From Simmondsia chinensis (taxonomy: Eukaryota; Streptophyta; Magnoliopsida; Caryophyllales; Simmondsiaceae), in assembly GCA_018398585.1 (NCBI GenBank), contig JAGTTD010000010.1, positions 3,613,501 to 3,677,500 of the forward strand: a stretch of DNA of 64,000 nucleotides, read 5' to 3'. Every line of letters starts with the position of its first letter. Position 1 is the stretch's first letter. The notes beneath the pieces were generated by a model that saw nothing but the letters and a program-made list of their open reading frames with translations, had not been told where the DNA came from and did no database searches. Made by a program: the position numbers and the translations under genes. Positions 22,443 to 33,490 of the stretch are shown here, piece after piece.

Positions 22443-23170
22443 CTAAGTCCCTGTTTGGCATTGACGTGAAAAAATAGCTTTTCTTATAAGCATATTTTAT
22501 AAAAGCACTTATGTTTCAAATAAGCAGTTTGTGTTTGGCTCAACTAGAAAAAAAGTACTTATTGTAATAATGTGAGTGTTTGGCCAATGTTTTAAAAAAA
22601 TATTTTTTTCTATAAAATATAGGGATATTAACATAAGTATTTTATAGTTGGAAAAAATTACCCAAGAAACATTTTAAATATTTAAATTTTTATTCTTATT
22701 TAAAATATTTTCTAAATATATAAAATATCTTTTAAATACTTGAACAAGCTATTTTTAATGCTTTAAAATATTTTTAAAATATTTAGTTTTTTAAAAAATT
22801 AGAATATTTTTCAAGTATTTAAAATATTTTTAATAAATATTTAAAATATTTTGTAAATATTAAAAATATATTATTAATTACTAAAATGTTTTTTTTCATA
22901 TTTAATATATTTTCTAAATATATAAATTAATTTTAAATATATTTACAAATTTAAATAAAATTTTTCAATTGTTTAATTTCTGTTTCTACTTCTGCTTAAA
23001 AGGAGAGGCGCCAAATTTGTACTTTTGCTTAAAAGCAGAAAAACAGCTTCTATTTTAGATAAAAAATGGTTTTTTATAATCGTCAAATACTCTCCAAAAT
23101 CACAGAAAAGTGTTTTTTATAGAAAAAAAAAATATATTTTCCCACAATAAGCTGAGCCAAACAGCCCCTA
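22443..23170. mobile_element. PIF/Harbinger-like MITE (family C)
   Basis: The body is 22446-23167 with termini AGTCCCTGTTTGGC and GCCAAACAGCCC, flanked by CTA on both sides. The interior is very AT-rich (TTTTAAATATTTAAAAT-like) with a subterminal inverted pair (AAAAGCACTTATG on the left; AAAAGTGTTTTTTAT on the right). No ORF. Confidence 0.7.
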
Positions 23171-23614
23171 GCTCATTGACTTCATTTTCAAATCATCAGC
23201 ATGAGCAGTTCTCTCTTCTCTCCATTCAGATCTGACACAGATCATGTTCAAAATTAGATGCTTCACTTGCTTGACTTTGATTATAATACGCATTTAAACT
23301 TGAGATTGATGGTTTGTAATTTTGTTTTTATTTTGCCTTCTTGCTTTTACTTTTGAAAACTCTACGTACTCAAGGGATTCCCCTAACCTTAATTATAAAA
23401 GAAATTTATGTGCCATATAAAATTTTAGTAGTTATGGTGTTTATTATGTTTGAAACGTGGATAAGATACTAACCTATTTGTAAAAGTATCAACCTCCGAG
23501 CTTTAAAAAAGTTAGAAATAAGCATTGTAAAATTCCTAACAATCAAATTCTCGACGCTTATTTAAAGTGTCGGTAGTTTGATACTTGATGCATTTATGTG
23601 ATGAGAGTACCTTA

Positions 23615-24599
23615 GGCTGTGTTTGGAATATGGAATTGGAGCTGAGGTTGGAATTGGGGCCCAGAATTCCAATTCTGTTGTTTGGTTCACTTGTTGGAAT
23701 TGGAATTATAACTTCACTGCCTAATTTCATGGAATGGAATTTTAACTGAAAATCATATTTTTCAATTCATTAGGGTGAGGGTAAGAAATTACAATTCTAT
23801 ATTAATTGCATTGATCTAAAATCCAAAATGACCCTACTTTATTAACTCAAATTCAAGATGACTCAAAATCTAAAAACTTAGAAACAACCTAAAATTTGAT
23901 ATGAACCTCGAAATCACTTAACTCGAATGACTTGAACTTGAAATGACCAAAATCACCTTAGTTCAAAGTCTGAAGTGACCCAACCCGGTTGACCCGAAAC
24001 TCGAGATGACTTAAATCCAGAAAATAATACTATTCGACTTGAATGTGATGTAAACAATGTGAGCCTAAGGGGAAATGATCCAATCAAATTGACCCAAAAC
24101 TTAATACGACCCATATCTAAAATGAACCGACCCATCTCATACTTAGGTTTAAGATGACTCGAAACTTGAAACGATGTAACTCAATTGCCACAAAACTAAG
24201 ATGACTCGAGTTTGAAATGACCTAAATGAACTCAAACTTGATCATAACTAGCCTGAATCCAGAAAAGATCTAACCCGATTAACAAAATGATCTAACGCGA
24301 TATTTGGCCCGATTTGACTCGAAACTCGAATAACTCAAACTCAAAGTGAATCGTTCCAACCATAATAACTTGAACGCAATGTGAACCGCTCCAACCAAAA
24401 TCTGACTATAGTTGATTTAAAACTCGAAACACTCCAACTCAAATGACCGAAAATCCTTGATGATTCAAATCATTATATAATTATAATTCTGACCTCCAAT
24501 TTCTTTTATGAACCAAACAATGGATTTTCAATTCCATCATAATTACAATTGCAATTATAATTCTACAATCCAATTCTAATTCCATGTGCAAAATAGAGC
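23615..24599. mobile_element. 1-kb MITE with AATTGG-rich ends (family D, copy 1)
   Basis: The ends GGCTGTGTTTGGAATATGG and CATGTGCAAAATAGAGC are imperfect inverted repeats. Each is followed inward by repeated GGAATTGGAATT text. The core (around 23830-24470) consists of degenerate short repeats of the type 'CTCGAAATGACC' and 'AACCCGATTGACCC'. A reverse-oriented relative lies at 41475-42472. There is no coding capacity. The flanking TTA / TTT fits only a decayed 3-bp TSD. Confidence 0.65.
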
Positions 24600-25349
24600 T
24601 TTTAGCATATTTTCTTACACCGGATAAATCATGTTGAACTTGAATCAAAATCAAGGTGATATTGTGTCGTGTTTAAGTTTTGTTTCAACAATTGTTGCTA
24701 GAGCATGAAATCATTCTTATATTTTCACTCATTAACTTAAACTTTTAGTTTGTTCCATGATATGATATCTGAGCTTTACTTCAGTATCTATGTTTCAAAT
24801 CTATAATTTTTTTTTCCTAATCATGTGAGCTTGAACACCATTTCGATAATTGTGTCGATTTTATATTAAGAGTTATGAAATAAAAAGCATATACCATGGC
24901 AATCATGAACTCTACGGACAATTTTCACCAGGGCCCTAAAATTATGTTAATTTCGAAAATATTTTTTTTGTATATTATTTTCGGGATTGGCTGACAAGAT
25001 AGTGTGTGTGAAAATTTATCGGACTTGCTTGCCTTTTGAAAAAAAAAAAAATATCAGACTTTAATATTTGATTTACTGAGCTATTGACAAGTGAAATTCA
25101 TATATGAATTAAAAGTAAAGTTTTTATTTAAGTAAAACATAAATAAACATTTAAGAATTATTTTAATTTTTGTTCTTTGAACACATTGTTGGAGGGTTAT
25201 ATATGCTATAAGATTTTTATACTTTTTTATTATATTAATTTTGTTCTTTTACTTTAATTGTTTTGATTTTGTCCATGTACAGTGTGCGTTGTATTTTTGA
25301 ACCTCGTATCTTCTTTAATTTGCTTTAATCCTGGTATTTTATTCTTTTT
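24600..25349. other. AT-rich stretch with a TRIM-like fragment
   Basis: Positions 24727-24800 (CATTAACTTAAACTTTTAG, then ATATGATATCTGAGC) match the terminal repeat and primer-binding-site region of the TRIM-like family. Nothing else recognised. Confidence 0.4.
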
Positions 25350-25601
25350 ACTTTCATTACATTAACAGCCTCCGAAGTTAAGCGTGCTTGGACGAGCGTA
25401 GTACCAGGATGGGTGACCACCTGGGAAGTCATCGTGTTGTCAACCCTATAAGGTTAGAGGTCTTCGAAAACAGCCTCTCGGTAGGGGTTATATCTTGAAG
25501 GGGTAAGGCTGCATACATCCACCCCGCAGGCCACGCTTAGGCGGGAACCCTCAAGGCACTAGATCTGTTGTTGTTATTATTGTACTTTCGTTACATTAAC
25601 A
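25350..25601 (+). mobile_element. SINE with 5S rRNA-derived head (copy 4, clean borders)
   Basis: The body at 25368-25583 starts inside 5S (GCCTCCGAAGTTAAGCGTGC) and keeps TTGGACGAGCGTAGTACCAG, GATGGGTGACCACCTGGGAA and the 3' end ATCGTGTTG. The shared module follows (TCGAAAACAGCCTCTCGG, TTGAAGGGGTAAGGCTGC, GGCGGGAACCCTCAAGGCAC, (GTT)n tail). The 18-bp TSDs ACTTTCATTACATTAACA (25350-25367) and ACTTTCGTTACATTAACA (25584-25601) differ at one base. Confidence 0.93.
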
Positions 25602-25695
25602 ATGTTGTTTCTTGAGAAGATACATTCTCTCATCTTATTCAATTATTAAAAAATAGTACATTATGCCAATTTAATTCTATAATAAAATTGAAATT

Positions 25696-26375
25696 AAGGG
25701 TCTTTTGGGTTTAACTTTTGTTTGTAATTTTTGCTTTTTAGAAAATAGAAACTAGATCTCAGAAAGAATTTTTTTCTGGTTTTGATTTTTTATTTTCATT
25801 TTTCGCTCAAACTAATAAAATTGTAAAATAAAAAACCAAAATCCAAAAAAATCGTTTTAAAACTATGGGTTTAGTAAAGTAAAGACTATGTATAAAAAAG
25901 ATACCATCCAAACTCTTCTTGATGACGTAACCTATAGTACCCGTGGTCATGTTAGTTGCAAGTAATTCAATCCAAACCTACTTGTCGACCCAAATAAACC
26001 CACCCGTGAGTGGTCAATAAAAAAAATCCGACACCACTCGTTTAACGTTAATTTTATTATATGATTAAATTGATACAATATAAATTATATATCAATTAAA
26101 TTGATATTTTAAAAATGTAACAACTAATTTGATATAGTAGATAAAATATAGGCCTCTTCTCTTTCATTTTTTGTTTGTATTTTTTGATTTTTGGGAAAAT
26201 AAAAATAAGATTTTGAAAATTTAATTTTTAGTTTTTAGTTTGCAAGTTTCATTCAAATTAGAAAAAACAACCAAAAATAAAAAACTGAAAAACCAAAAAC
26301 CATTTACATAATGTGATTTTTAGTTTTTTAAATGACAAAAATTGTACATAGACAAAGTTACCAAACAGGCTCTTC
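25696..26375. mobile_element. Two related small MITEs (25696-25925 and 26147-26375)
   Basis: Each starts GGG(T)CTTTTGGGTTT or GGCCTCTTCTCTTTC, followed by TTTTGTTTGTATTTTTTG-like text. They end ACCATCCAAACTC and TACCAAACAGGCTC. The interiors are near-inverted A/T tracts. A third relative lies at 54720-54918. TSDs were not resolved. Confidence 0.45.
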
Positions 26376-27434
26376 TTAGTGATATATTTTTAGTTATATG
26401 TTTTCAGATGTAAGTTATTTAATATAAAATGTTAATTTTACTATCAACTTAATTAATAGAGCATAAATTATAATTAAATTTTAACTTTTGAAAATATAAA
26501 AATTAAATTAATATACCAAAAAATACTGACATAAGTGACATTTTTTATCATTATTGCATGCACATTATTGATGTAATACTTTGGGTAAATTATATATTAA
26601 TATTTTGAGGTTAAGTGTATTATTTTTTTAATCACAAAAGTAGCATATATTTAATAAAATAGTCCAAAATATAATACAAAAAAATCAAATTTAGTATCTT
26701 TTAAATTAAATTTAGAGTTTGATTGTTTTTATAGAAAAGTTAGAGTTTGATTATTTTTTGATAGAAAAGTTATAGTTGGATTATTTTTGGTTGAAAAATA
26801 AAGTTAAGTTATTTTTTGATAGAAAAGTTAGAATTGAATTATTTTTGATTAAAAATAAAATTAGGTTGTTTTTTTTGTATATTGATATATAATTAGATTA
26901 TTTTAAGATTAATTATTTATATATAATTAACCTAAAACTTTTAGGCACAATAATCAAGAAGTCGTATGGTAGGAATGCAGGTAGAGGCACTAGCCAAGAG
27001 GAATTTTTTAAAAAAAAAATTCCAAAAATAACAATATGACATATAATTTTAATAATATTTAGATAGTTTATATAAAATAATTTTTATCATAATTTGGTAT
27101 ACCTATACGCAAATTAGGAGATCCCACATCAGTGGGTTAGCTAATAAAATGCTCCACTTATTGTCAATTAGTTCTGAAATAAAGCCTCCTTTAATCTGTG
27201 TCATCATTTGTTAATTTTTTGCTAAAAATAACATGACTTATATATCTTATTGTAATAATATACTATATTAGCATTCTTATGCATAAACTTGGTTAAATTC
27301 TTACAGAATTATTAAAATTTTGAAATAAAGTGTCTAAATGATAAAATACTCAAATCTCAAAATATCTTATTACAAATATATATATATATATATCTATTTT
27401 AAATTTTAAAGTATTTGAGCAATAATTGTTTAAG
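26376..27434. other. Very AT-rich gene-free stretch
   Basis: Positions 26705-26860 contain a short degenerate tandem repeat (TTAGAGTTTGATTATTTTT, GATAGAAAAGTT). Positions 27040-27420 resemble the repeat duplicated at 9391-9650 (GTGTCTAAATGATAAAATAC). (TA)n at 27376-27397. Confidence 0.5.
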
Positions 27435-27840
27435 AGTTATTTATGCCAAAGATCTCTATATTTTACTCATTGTATCAATTTAGTTTATATACTTTTATTG
27501 TGTCAATTTGGTCCTTCTAGAATTCAAATTGTGTCAATTTGGTCCTTTTAGAATTCAAATTGTGTCAATTTAGTCCTTAGCATAAAATTTATATTAAGAT
27601 GTTAAGAAATTTTTAATGGTCTGGCCACTAATTGAGTTAATTGAGTTAATGGGTTGATTTATTACATTTAATATTATTGTACTGTTAAAAATTATGTCAA
27701 TAATTTAACTTAAATTTTGACTAAAAGACTAAATTGATATAATATAAATTATAAATAAATTAAATTAATATAATTAAAAATATAATAATTAAATCAATAA
27801 GATCAGTAAAATATAAAGACTTTTGGTACAATTAACTCAA
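27435..27840. mobile_element. MITE of the GGTTATTTA family (copy 3), LINE inserted at its end
   Basis: Begins AGTTATTTATGCCAAAG and has repeated TTGTGTCAATTTGGTCC units. Its right end (TTTTGGTACAATTAACT) is where the RTE LINE inserted: GTACAATTAACTCAA is duplicated on both sides of that LINE. Confidence 0.6.
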
Positions 27841-29055
27841 CAACAACAACAACAAACACAGTGTCTCCAAGGGCTTCCGCAAAAGCACGGTTTGGGGGGA
27901 TAGATGTACGTAGCCTTCCCCCTTCAGGGGCTACCCTGAAGAGAGGCTGTTTTCGATGACCCCCAATCTGAGAAGGTGGTTCGCAGCAATGAGCAGAGGA
28001 CCTGGCAGTAGGAGAGCATCAAAACATATGAAGGGCAAAACACAAGGTGAGCAAAACAACATACTCAAAGCAAGCCACATCAGGCACAAATCAACAAATA
28101 AGATAAAGATAAGGATAGAGATAGAGATAGAGATAGAGATAAGTAGGCCAGTGGCAAGTATCAGCTCACGAGAGCCAGAACACAGCCTACAAGCGCCAAG
28201 AGGACTTAGCACCAGTAAGCTGGACTACCTTACTCCAACCGGAGCATCTAATACCCCTATGCTAGCCCTCCATTGGGCTCTATTTAAGGCCATCTCCTCT
28301 TGAAGGTTTAGGTGGGTGAGGTCTTTTCGGATCGTCTCAAGCCATCTCTTCTTTGGCCTACCTCTGCCTCTTCTGCCTTGTGTAGTAAGGGGCTGTTCGC
28401 ATCTCCTTACTGGAGCGTTGTTCGGTCTCCTTCTAACATGTCCGAACCACCTCAGACGTTGCTCCTTCAATTTATCTTCAGTGGAGGCTACGCTCAATTT
28501 GCCTCTTATGATGTCATTTATGATCCTATCATTCCTTGTGCGTCCGCTCATCCACCTAAGCATTCGCATCTCCGCCGCCTTCATCTTCTGTGTGTGTTGT
28601 TGTTTCATCGCCCTACACTCCGCCCCATACGTCATGGCTGGCCTCACAACTGTCTTATAGTATCTTCCCTTTAGCTTCAAGGGGAACTTTCTGTCACAAA
28701 GTACCGCAGAGGCGATCCTCCACTTATGCTATCCCGCTTTAATCCGGTTGATGACATCCTCGTCCACTTCGCCGTTGTGTTGTATCATGGACCCCAAGTA
28801 CCTGAATCTCTCCTTCTTCAATATGGCCTCAGATCCAATCTTGACTTCTTCCCGGCTAGTCGTGGCAGAGGGATCGAACTTGAGTTCCATGTGCTCGGTC
28901 TTAGCTCTGCTTAGTCGTAAATCCTTCGACTCTAGGACCCTTCTTCACAGTTCCAGCTTCTCATTTATATCTTTCTGTGACTTTCTCACCAATACTATAT
29001 TATCTGTAAAAAATATACACCAAAGTACATATTTTTATATGTACAATTAACTCAA
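27826..29055 (-). mobile_element. 5'-truncated RTE-clade LINE with SINE-like 3' end
   Basis: The body at 27841-29040 is flanked by an exact 15-bp TSD, GTACAATTAACTCAA (27826-27840 and 29041-29055). On the minus strand it starts just before the RT catalytic motif, degraded to FFTDNIVLV from FADDIVLV. It continues with an LGSMIQHNGEVDEDVINRI-type segment and then an open frame (28680-28225) with KLKGRYYKTVVRPAMTYGAE, MRMLRWMSGRTRNDRI, LRWFGHVRRRPNNAPVRRCE and RRGRGRPKKRWLETI, the standard C terminus of plant RTE LINEs. A (CTATCT)n-like tract (around 28105-28140) and an ending of GGGGGTCATCGAAAACAGCC, GGCTACGTACATC and GTTGTTGTTGTTG follow, the same 3' module as the SINEs. A frameshift separates the RT part from the open frame, so it is inactive. 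Confidence 0.9.
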
Positions 29056-30723
29056 TATTTAAATATGAAGAATATACATAAAGGTAGGGGGCAACTAGCC
29101 AAGAGGGCGAGGGGACTTGCTGTCACACCCATCTTATTATATTTATATTTTCACTTTACTTTATCAGAAACCATACTCTCATGTAGTTTATATTATATCT
29201 TTTATTATCTTATATCTACTCTTGGTCCATCTGGCATTCCAGTTATAGATTATTATTATGCATGATATTTTTTAGGGTCAATTACATCCCGGGTTTCATG
29301 TGTTTTGCTTTTTCGTCGCTATGAAATAATATTTTAGTTTAACAATAATATTATTATCAGAATAAAATTATTATTATTAAAATAAAAATTTTATAATTCT
29401 TATTTTTTGTAATTTAAATTATTATTCTAATAATAATAATTCTCTTGTTTAAAAGTTAAATATATAAAATAATCCTAAACATTTATTCATCCATGGGTAC
29501 TTAAAGCTTACATTCTAATTGCCTATTTATAGCAATATTAAGAAAGATAAGGGGCTGCCCTTATGAAGAAAAATTGAAATAATTTAAAATAAAAATAGGC
29601 ATGTAAATTCAACTGAGCGAACTAGATTTATCCTGTACGATGCACAAGTACTGTTACTTTGTACTATATATTTTAGTGGTGGATTTGTTTAGTGAATGTA
29701 TTGAATTTGTTGAATTAATATTTGAAATATATGAATGACATGACATTCCACCAATTGCAGGGTGTGCCCTTATGTTTTCCTACATGATCCCTTGTCGTTT
29801 AATCTTGTTCGGTTCCCTACAATTAGCGTACCTTTTGATTAGCAGTTGTTATTTTTTCATTTTGGTGGGATTACTTAGTAACCAACTTGAGTACCACAAC
29901 CGTTAAGGTAATTCATCATCGTAGCTAATATATTTTCTGTTATAGTATTATAAATATATACTTTATATTTTATATTTCATATATTAATAAAAAAACATAA
30001 GATACTATTTATTTTGAATTTATAAACATGTATTTATTAATTCCTTGTTAAAAAATGTGTTCAGAAAAAAAAGAAGGTTTTAAATTCAAATTCGACCCGT
30101 CCAAATCCATACGGGGTTGACTCATGTTGACCCAGGTCGGTCTAACTCATTTTACACCTACAACCCAAGTCGACTCTACTTACCTATTATAACTCTTCTT
30201 GGGTCGAATCATGTCTAAAAATTTTCTTTTCTCATACTCAACCCAGTTCAACCACCCTTGTACCGAGCCTAATTCAGATTGACCCACCTCTTACTTCACC
30301 CATGAGTTAACTCCCGAATTGACCCAAGTTGACCTATCTACAATCTCTAAACACGTGTATTATTGTTGTTTGGAACAATGAGAAGGGTGAAAACGACGTT
30401 GTTATGATAATAAAAACTATAAATTTGCCTCAAAAACTATAACCTTATTTTAATAATAATAATTTTACTCTGAAAGTAAGATTATCCCAATAAAAAAGCA
30501 AATTAAGGAGAACATAAAAAAGAGTGAAAGCCAAAATGAAGGGAGAGAATTTCGAGGAAGGTGGAGGAAAACATGGGGAGTACACAGAGCAGCGTTAGCA
30601 TTTGCAGGCAGCCTCGTCTCATCCACCGGTTCAAAAGCAACTTCCTTGTTTCACCCGCCCCCCCTCCAACGGTATTCTCTCTTACTTCACCATTTAAATA
30701 ATGTCATTATCGACATCTCGGGT
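29056..30723. other. Gene-free AT-rich stretch
   Basis: No gene or element border identified. Positions 30075-30345 carry degenerate 'TTGACCCA' and 'AACTC' short repeats like the core of the 23615 MITE. Positions 30540-30665 are less AT-rich (GGAGGAAAACATGGGG), but no frame is convincing. Confidence 0.45.
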
Positions 30724-31741
30724 TTTAAATGAGATTAATTTATCAAAATGGCATATTTGGCAAAAATATTTACCAAAATGGCATAGTTGAAAAAATATTT
30801 ACCAAAATGGCACACTTTACTGTAGCGTCAATAAGAAACGCCGTTTCAAACGGCGTTCGTTGGGCGTCCGTTAGGCGTCACCTAAAGGACGCCGTTGTTA
30901 GATGACTCCTAACGGACGCTGTTAAACGGCCTCCGTACGCCGTTAAACGACACATCTTTGTATAAAGTAGAAAAAATTAACAATCCTTCTAACTTAATTA
31001 ACAATAAAATGATAAAATAAAGTAGAAAAAAATTTAGTAGAGTTACATTATTTAATGTATAAAGTAATAAAAAGGGAAAAAATGCACTGTAATAATAGAT
31101 TACAAAAACCCCCTGATGTAATAAAAAAGGGTGTCGATGTGATCCGGGATATGTTGCGTTAATCCAAACTGACGCAACACTCTATCAGGGCAATGCAGCT
31201 CTACAATGCCAAAGCATATCATTGATCCCTGATATCGCCAGATATGACTCAACGAACTCCGTTTCAAACGGCGTTTCCTATTGACGCTACAGTAAAGTTT
31301 GCCATTTTGGTAAATATTTTTTCAACTATGCCATTTTGGTAATTTTTTTTAAAAGGTGCCGCTTTGGTAATTTATTCTGCATTTTTTCCCTTTTTATTAC
31401 TTTATACATTAAATAATGTAACTCTACTAAATTTTTTTCTACTTTATTTTATCATTTTATTGTTAATTAAGTTAGGAGGATTGTTAATTTTTCTACTTTA
31501 TACAAAGGTGTGTGGTCTAACGGCGTACGGAGGCCGTTTAACGGCGTCCGTTAGGAGTCGTCTAACGGACGCCGTTTCGGACGGCGTCCTTTAGGTGACG
31601 CCCAACGAACGCCGTTTGAAACGGCGTTTCCTATTGACGCTACAGTAAAGTATGTCATTTTGGTAAATATTTTTTCAACTATGCCATTTTGGTAAATATT
31701 TTTGCCAAAGATGCCATTTTGGTAAATTATTCTTTAAATGA
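30724..31741. mobile_element. 1000-bp fold-back Mutator-like (MULE) MITE
   Basis: The body is 30733-31732, flanked by an exact 9-bp TSD TTTAAATGA (30724-30732 and 31733-31741). The 354-bp left arm (30733-31086) and 355-bp right arm (31378-31732) are inverted copies with few differences. Each runs from an ATTTACCAAAATGGCA-type terminus through GTAGCGTCAATAGGAAACGC, a GC-rich GGACGCCGTT-type segment with its own small palindromes, and an AT-rich inner end (GGGAAAAAATGCA). The spacer (31087-31377) holds about 165 bp of unrelated sequence plus a 128-bp extra copy of the right terminus (31250-31377). No ORF. A 9-bp TSD with long TIRs is the Mutator signature. Confidence 0.9.
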
Positions 31742-31807
31742 ATCGAATGTTCGGTAAGTTACTTATGTTTGTAGTTGATTACGTCTCATTTATGTCTATT
31801 ACAGGAG

Positions 31808-32511
31808 CTTAATGTTAAGAAAAATACTTGCAAAAACCTTGCAACTGGGTATCCAAACGATCTCAGGTGTTGAGGCGTGTAATCACTTTCCTTAAGGCTT
31901 ATTTCGGTATACGAAATATCCTCGGGGATACAACAACTACCAAATATAGAGTGAAGATGTGTATGGGGAGAGATTGACAAAGATGTAAAGAGATTGGTCA
32001 GATTTATAGACAACACGCCTTTTGAAATTTTCACAAGAACACAAGAACAAAGTGATGATGTTCTTCAATTTCTCTCTTATGATTTTCTCTACAAATTCAT
32101 GTAAAACTTTTTATCAAAAGAGTGGGGAATATATCTGTATATTATATCAGAGTGCAGTCCCAAAACGAAGAGCCTTAACATATAAAAAGAACCGGGAACA
32201 GAAAACCGTCAAAAACGACTTGTGTGTCGAAGCTGTGTGTCGACACACAGGTTTCCTTCATGCGCTACTGTAATGGGCTGTGTGTTGACACACAGGCCAT
32301 GTGTGTCAACACACAGCTGTCTTCCCTGCGTTCTGTAGGATTTTGTGTCGACACACATTGCCCATGTGTCGACACACACCCCCAACAAGCTCTAATCTTT
32401 TATACAAGTATCGAGACAACCTCAAATACATCTTATACATATATATACAACATTGAACACATTTATATACACATTTGTCAACAAATATTTTGAAAATACA
32501 CTAACACTTAA
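31808..32511 (-). mobile_element. Solo LTR of a copia-like element
   Basis: The body at 31813-32506 (694 bp) begins TGTTAAG and ends CTAACA. The 5-bp TSD CTTAA (31808-31812 and 32507-32511) is exact, as for an LTR-retrotransposon integration that lost its interior by LTR-LTR recombination. Orientation is inferred from a minus-strand TATA-like TTTTTATATG (about 32176-32188). The copia assignment rests on LTR style only. The upstream part contains a cluster of palindromes (see next entry). Confidence 0.8.
32222..32377. repeat. Cluster of TGTGTCGACACA palindromes
   Basis: Five self-complementary blocks sit within about 145 bp: CTGTGTGTCGACACACAG (32233-32250), CTGTGTGTTGACACACAG (32278-32295), TGTGTGTCAACACACA (32300-32315), and two TGTGTCGACACA cores (32344-32355, 32365-32376). 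A half unit lies at 32222-32229. Blocks 2 and 3 are also reverse complements of each other, so two scales of hairpin are possible. They lie upstream of the TATA-like element in LTR orientation, where U3 control sequences would be. Confidence 0.9.
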
Positions 32512-33490
32512 TAGCTTATTGAGCCGAGTTCGAGCAGGCTTGATAAGTTTAACGAGTTGAGTTCGAACTGACCTGATATCTCATCTCAAGAGCCATGCGA
32601 ACACCATGTCTACCTATCGTAGTTTTAGTAATAAGATCCATGATGAAAATAGATTCATGGCTCCCACAGCAACCAGATACCTGATATGATCCTTTATAAA
32701 TAACTTCTTGTAATGAGGAGTCATTCTTAGAATCATCGTAGTTTATTTCAACAAAGTTAGAAGGGGGTGACCGTACCTCTGATGAACCAAGCATCCAAAT
32801 CGAGTCTTCTTACATTATCAACGTCCTTAAGTACGTGGTGCAACGATGAATACATCTTGGGCTATGAAATCTAGCCATTAATAAAATCGTGTTGGGAGTG
32901 TTACAATCTAAGTTAAAACTTTGTAGTTTCTGGCCTTTCATAAGCACCCTCAAATTAAATGGACTATTTTTCACTCATCACTGGCATAAGGCGGCTATTA
33001 ATATCGAATCAAGTTACGTAATTTCTCATTCAAAACTTTCTAGTGGTTTCACAATATAGCTAGGATTCCATTGTATTATCCTCAAGGTGCTCGGTAAACG
33101 GCTCATCATAAAGTTCGAAAGTCATGACTCACATTGAGCTGTAGCAAATTCAAGCTAACTTGTTTAGTTTAAAAAGTTAAGCCCCGAACCTATTAAAGCT
33201 CGAGTTCCTAGGCTTGTGAGCCTAAATGTGCCTACACAGAATAGACGTGTCCAATTGAGCCATTTTTTAGCCTAAATAAGTTGATCCCTTGCCTAAGTAA
33301 ATCCAAACGAGTATACATCAAGCTTAAACAAGGTGAGATTAGCTATAAGCTTCCCAAGCTAGGTCCCATTGCAACAAACTCAACTGGAAATGAAGCATAT
33401 AACAAGCTGAGCTTGATCTCAATTTTTTCAAACTTAACAAGCTTCAAACCGAACTCGAGCCAAGTAATTGTTGACAAACTATGTTAAGAA
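32512..33490. mobile_element. Decayed hAT-like (family B) relic
   Basis: Contains text such as GAGCCGAGTTCGAGCAGGC (32520) and TTAAAGCTCGAGTTCCTAGG, GCTTGTGAGCCTAAATG (33197-33228), like the GAGCC/CTCGAGC interior of the family B elements at 21733 and 55128. Termini not found. It may be two fragments. Confidence 0.35.

Noticed and set aside
28225..28680. A standalone 151-residue host gene on the minus strand
   Set aside because: The protein is the C terminus of an RTE LINE, the element has a 15-bp TSD, and the upstream RT part is frameshifted.
32222..32377. A CRISPR-like repeat array
   Set aside because: The repeats are palindromes of different lengths with irregular spacing, in plant DNA inside an LTR with a 5-bp TSD.
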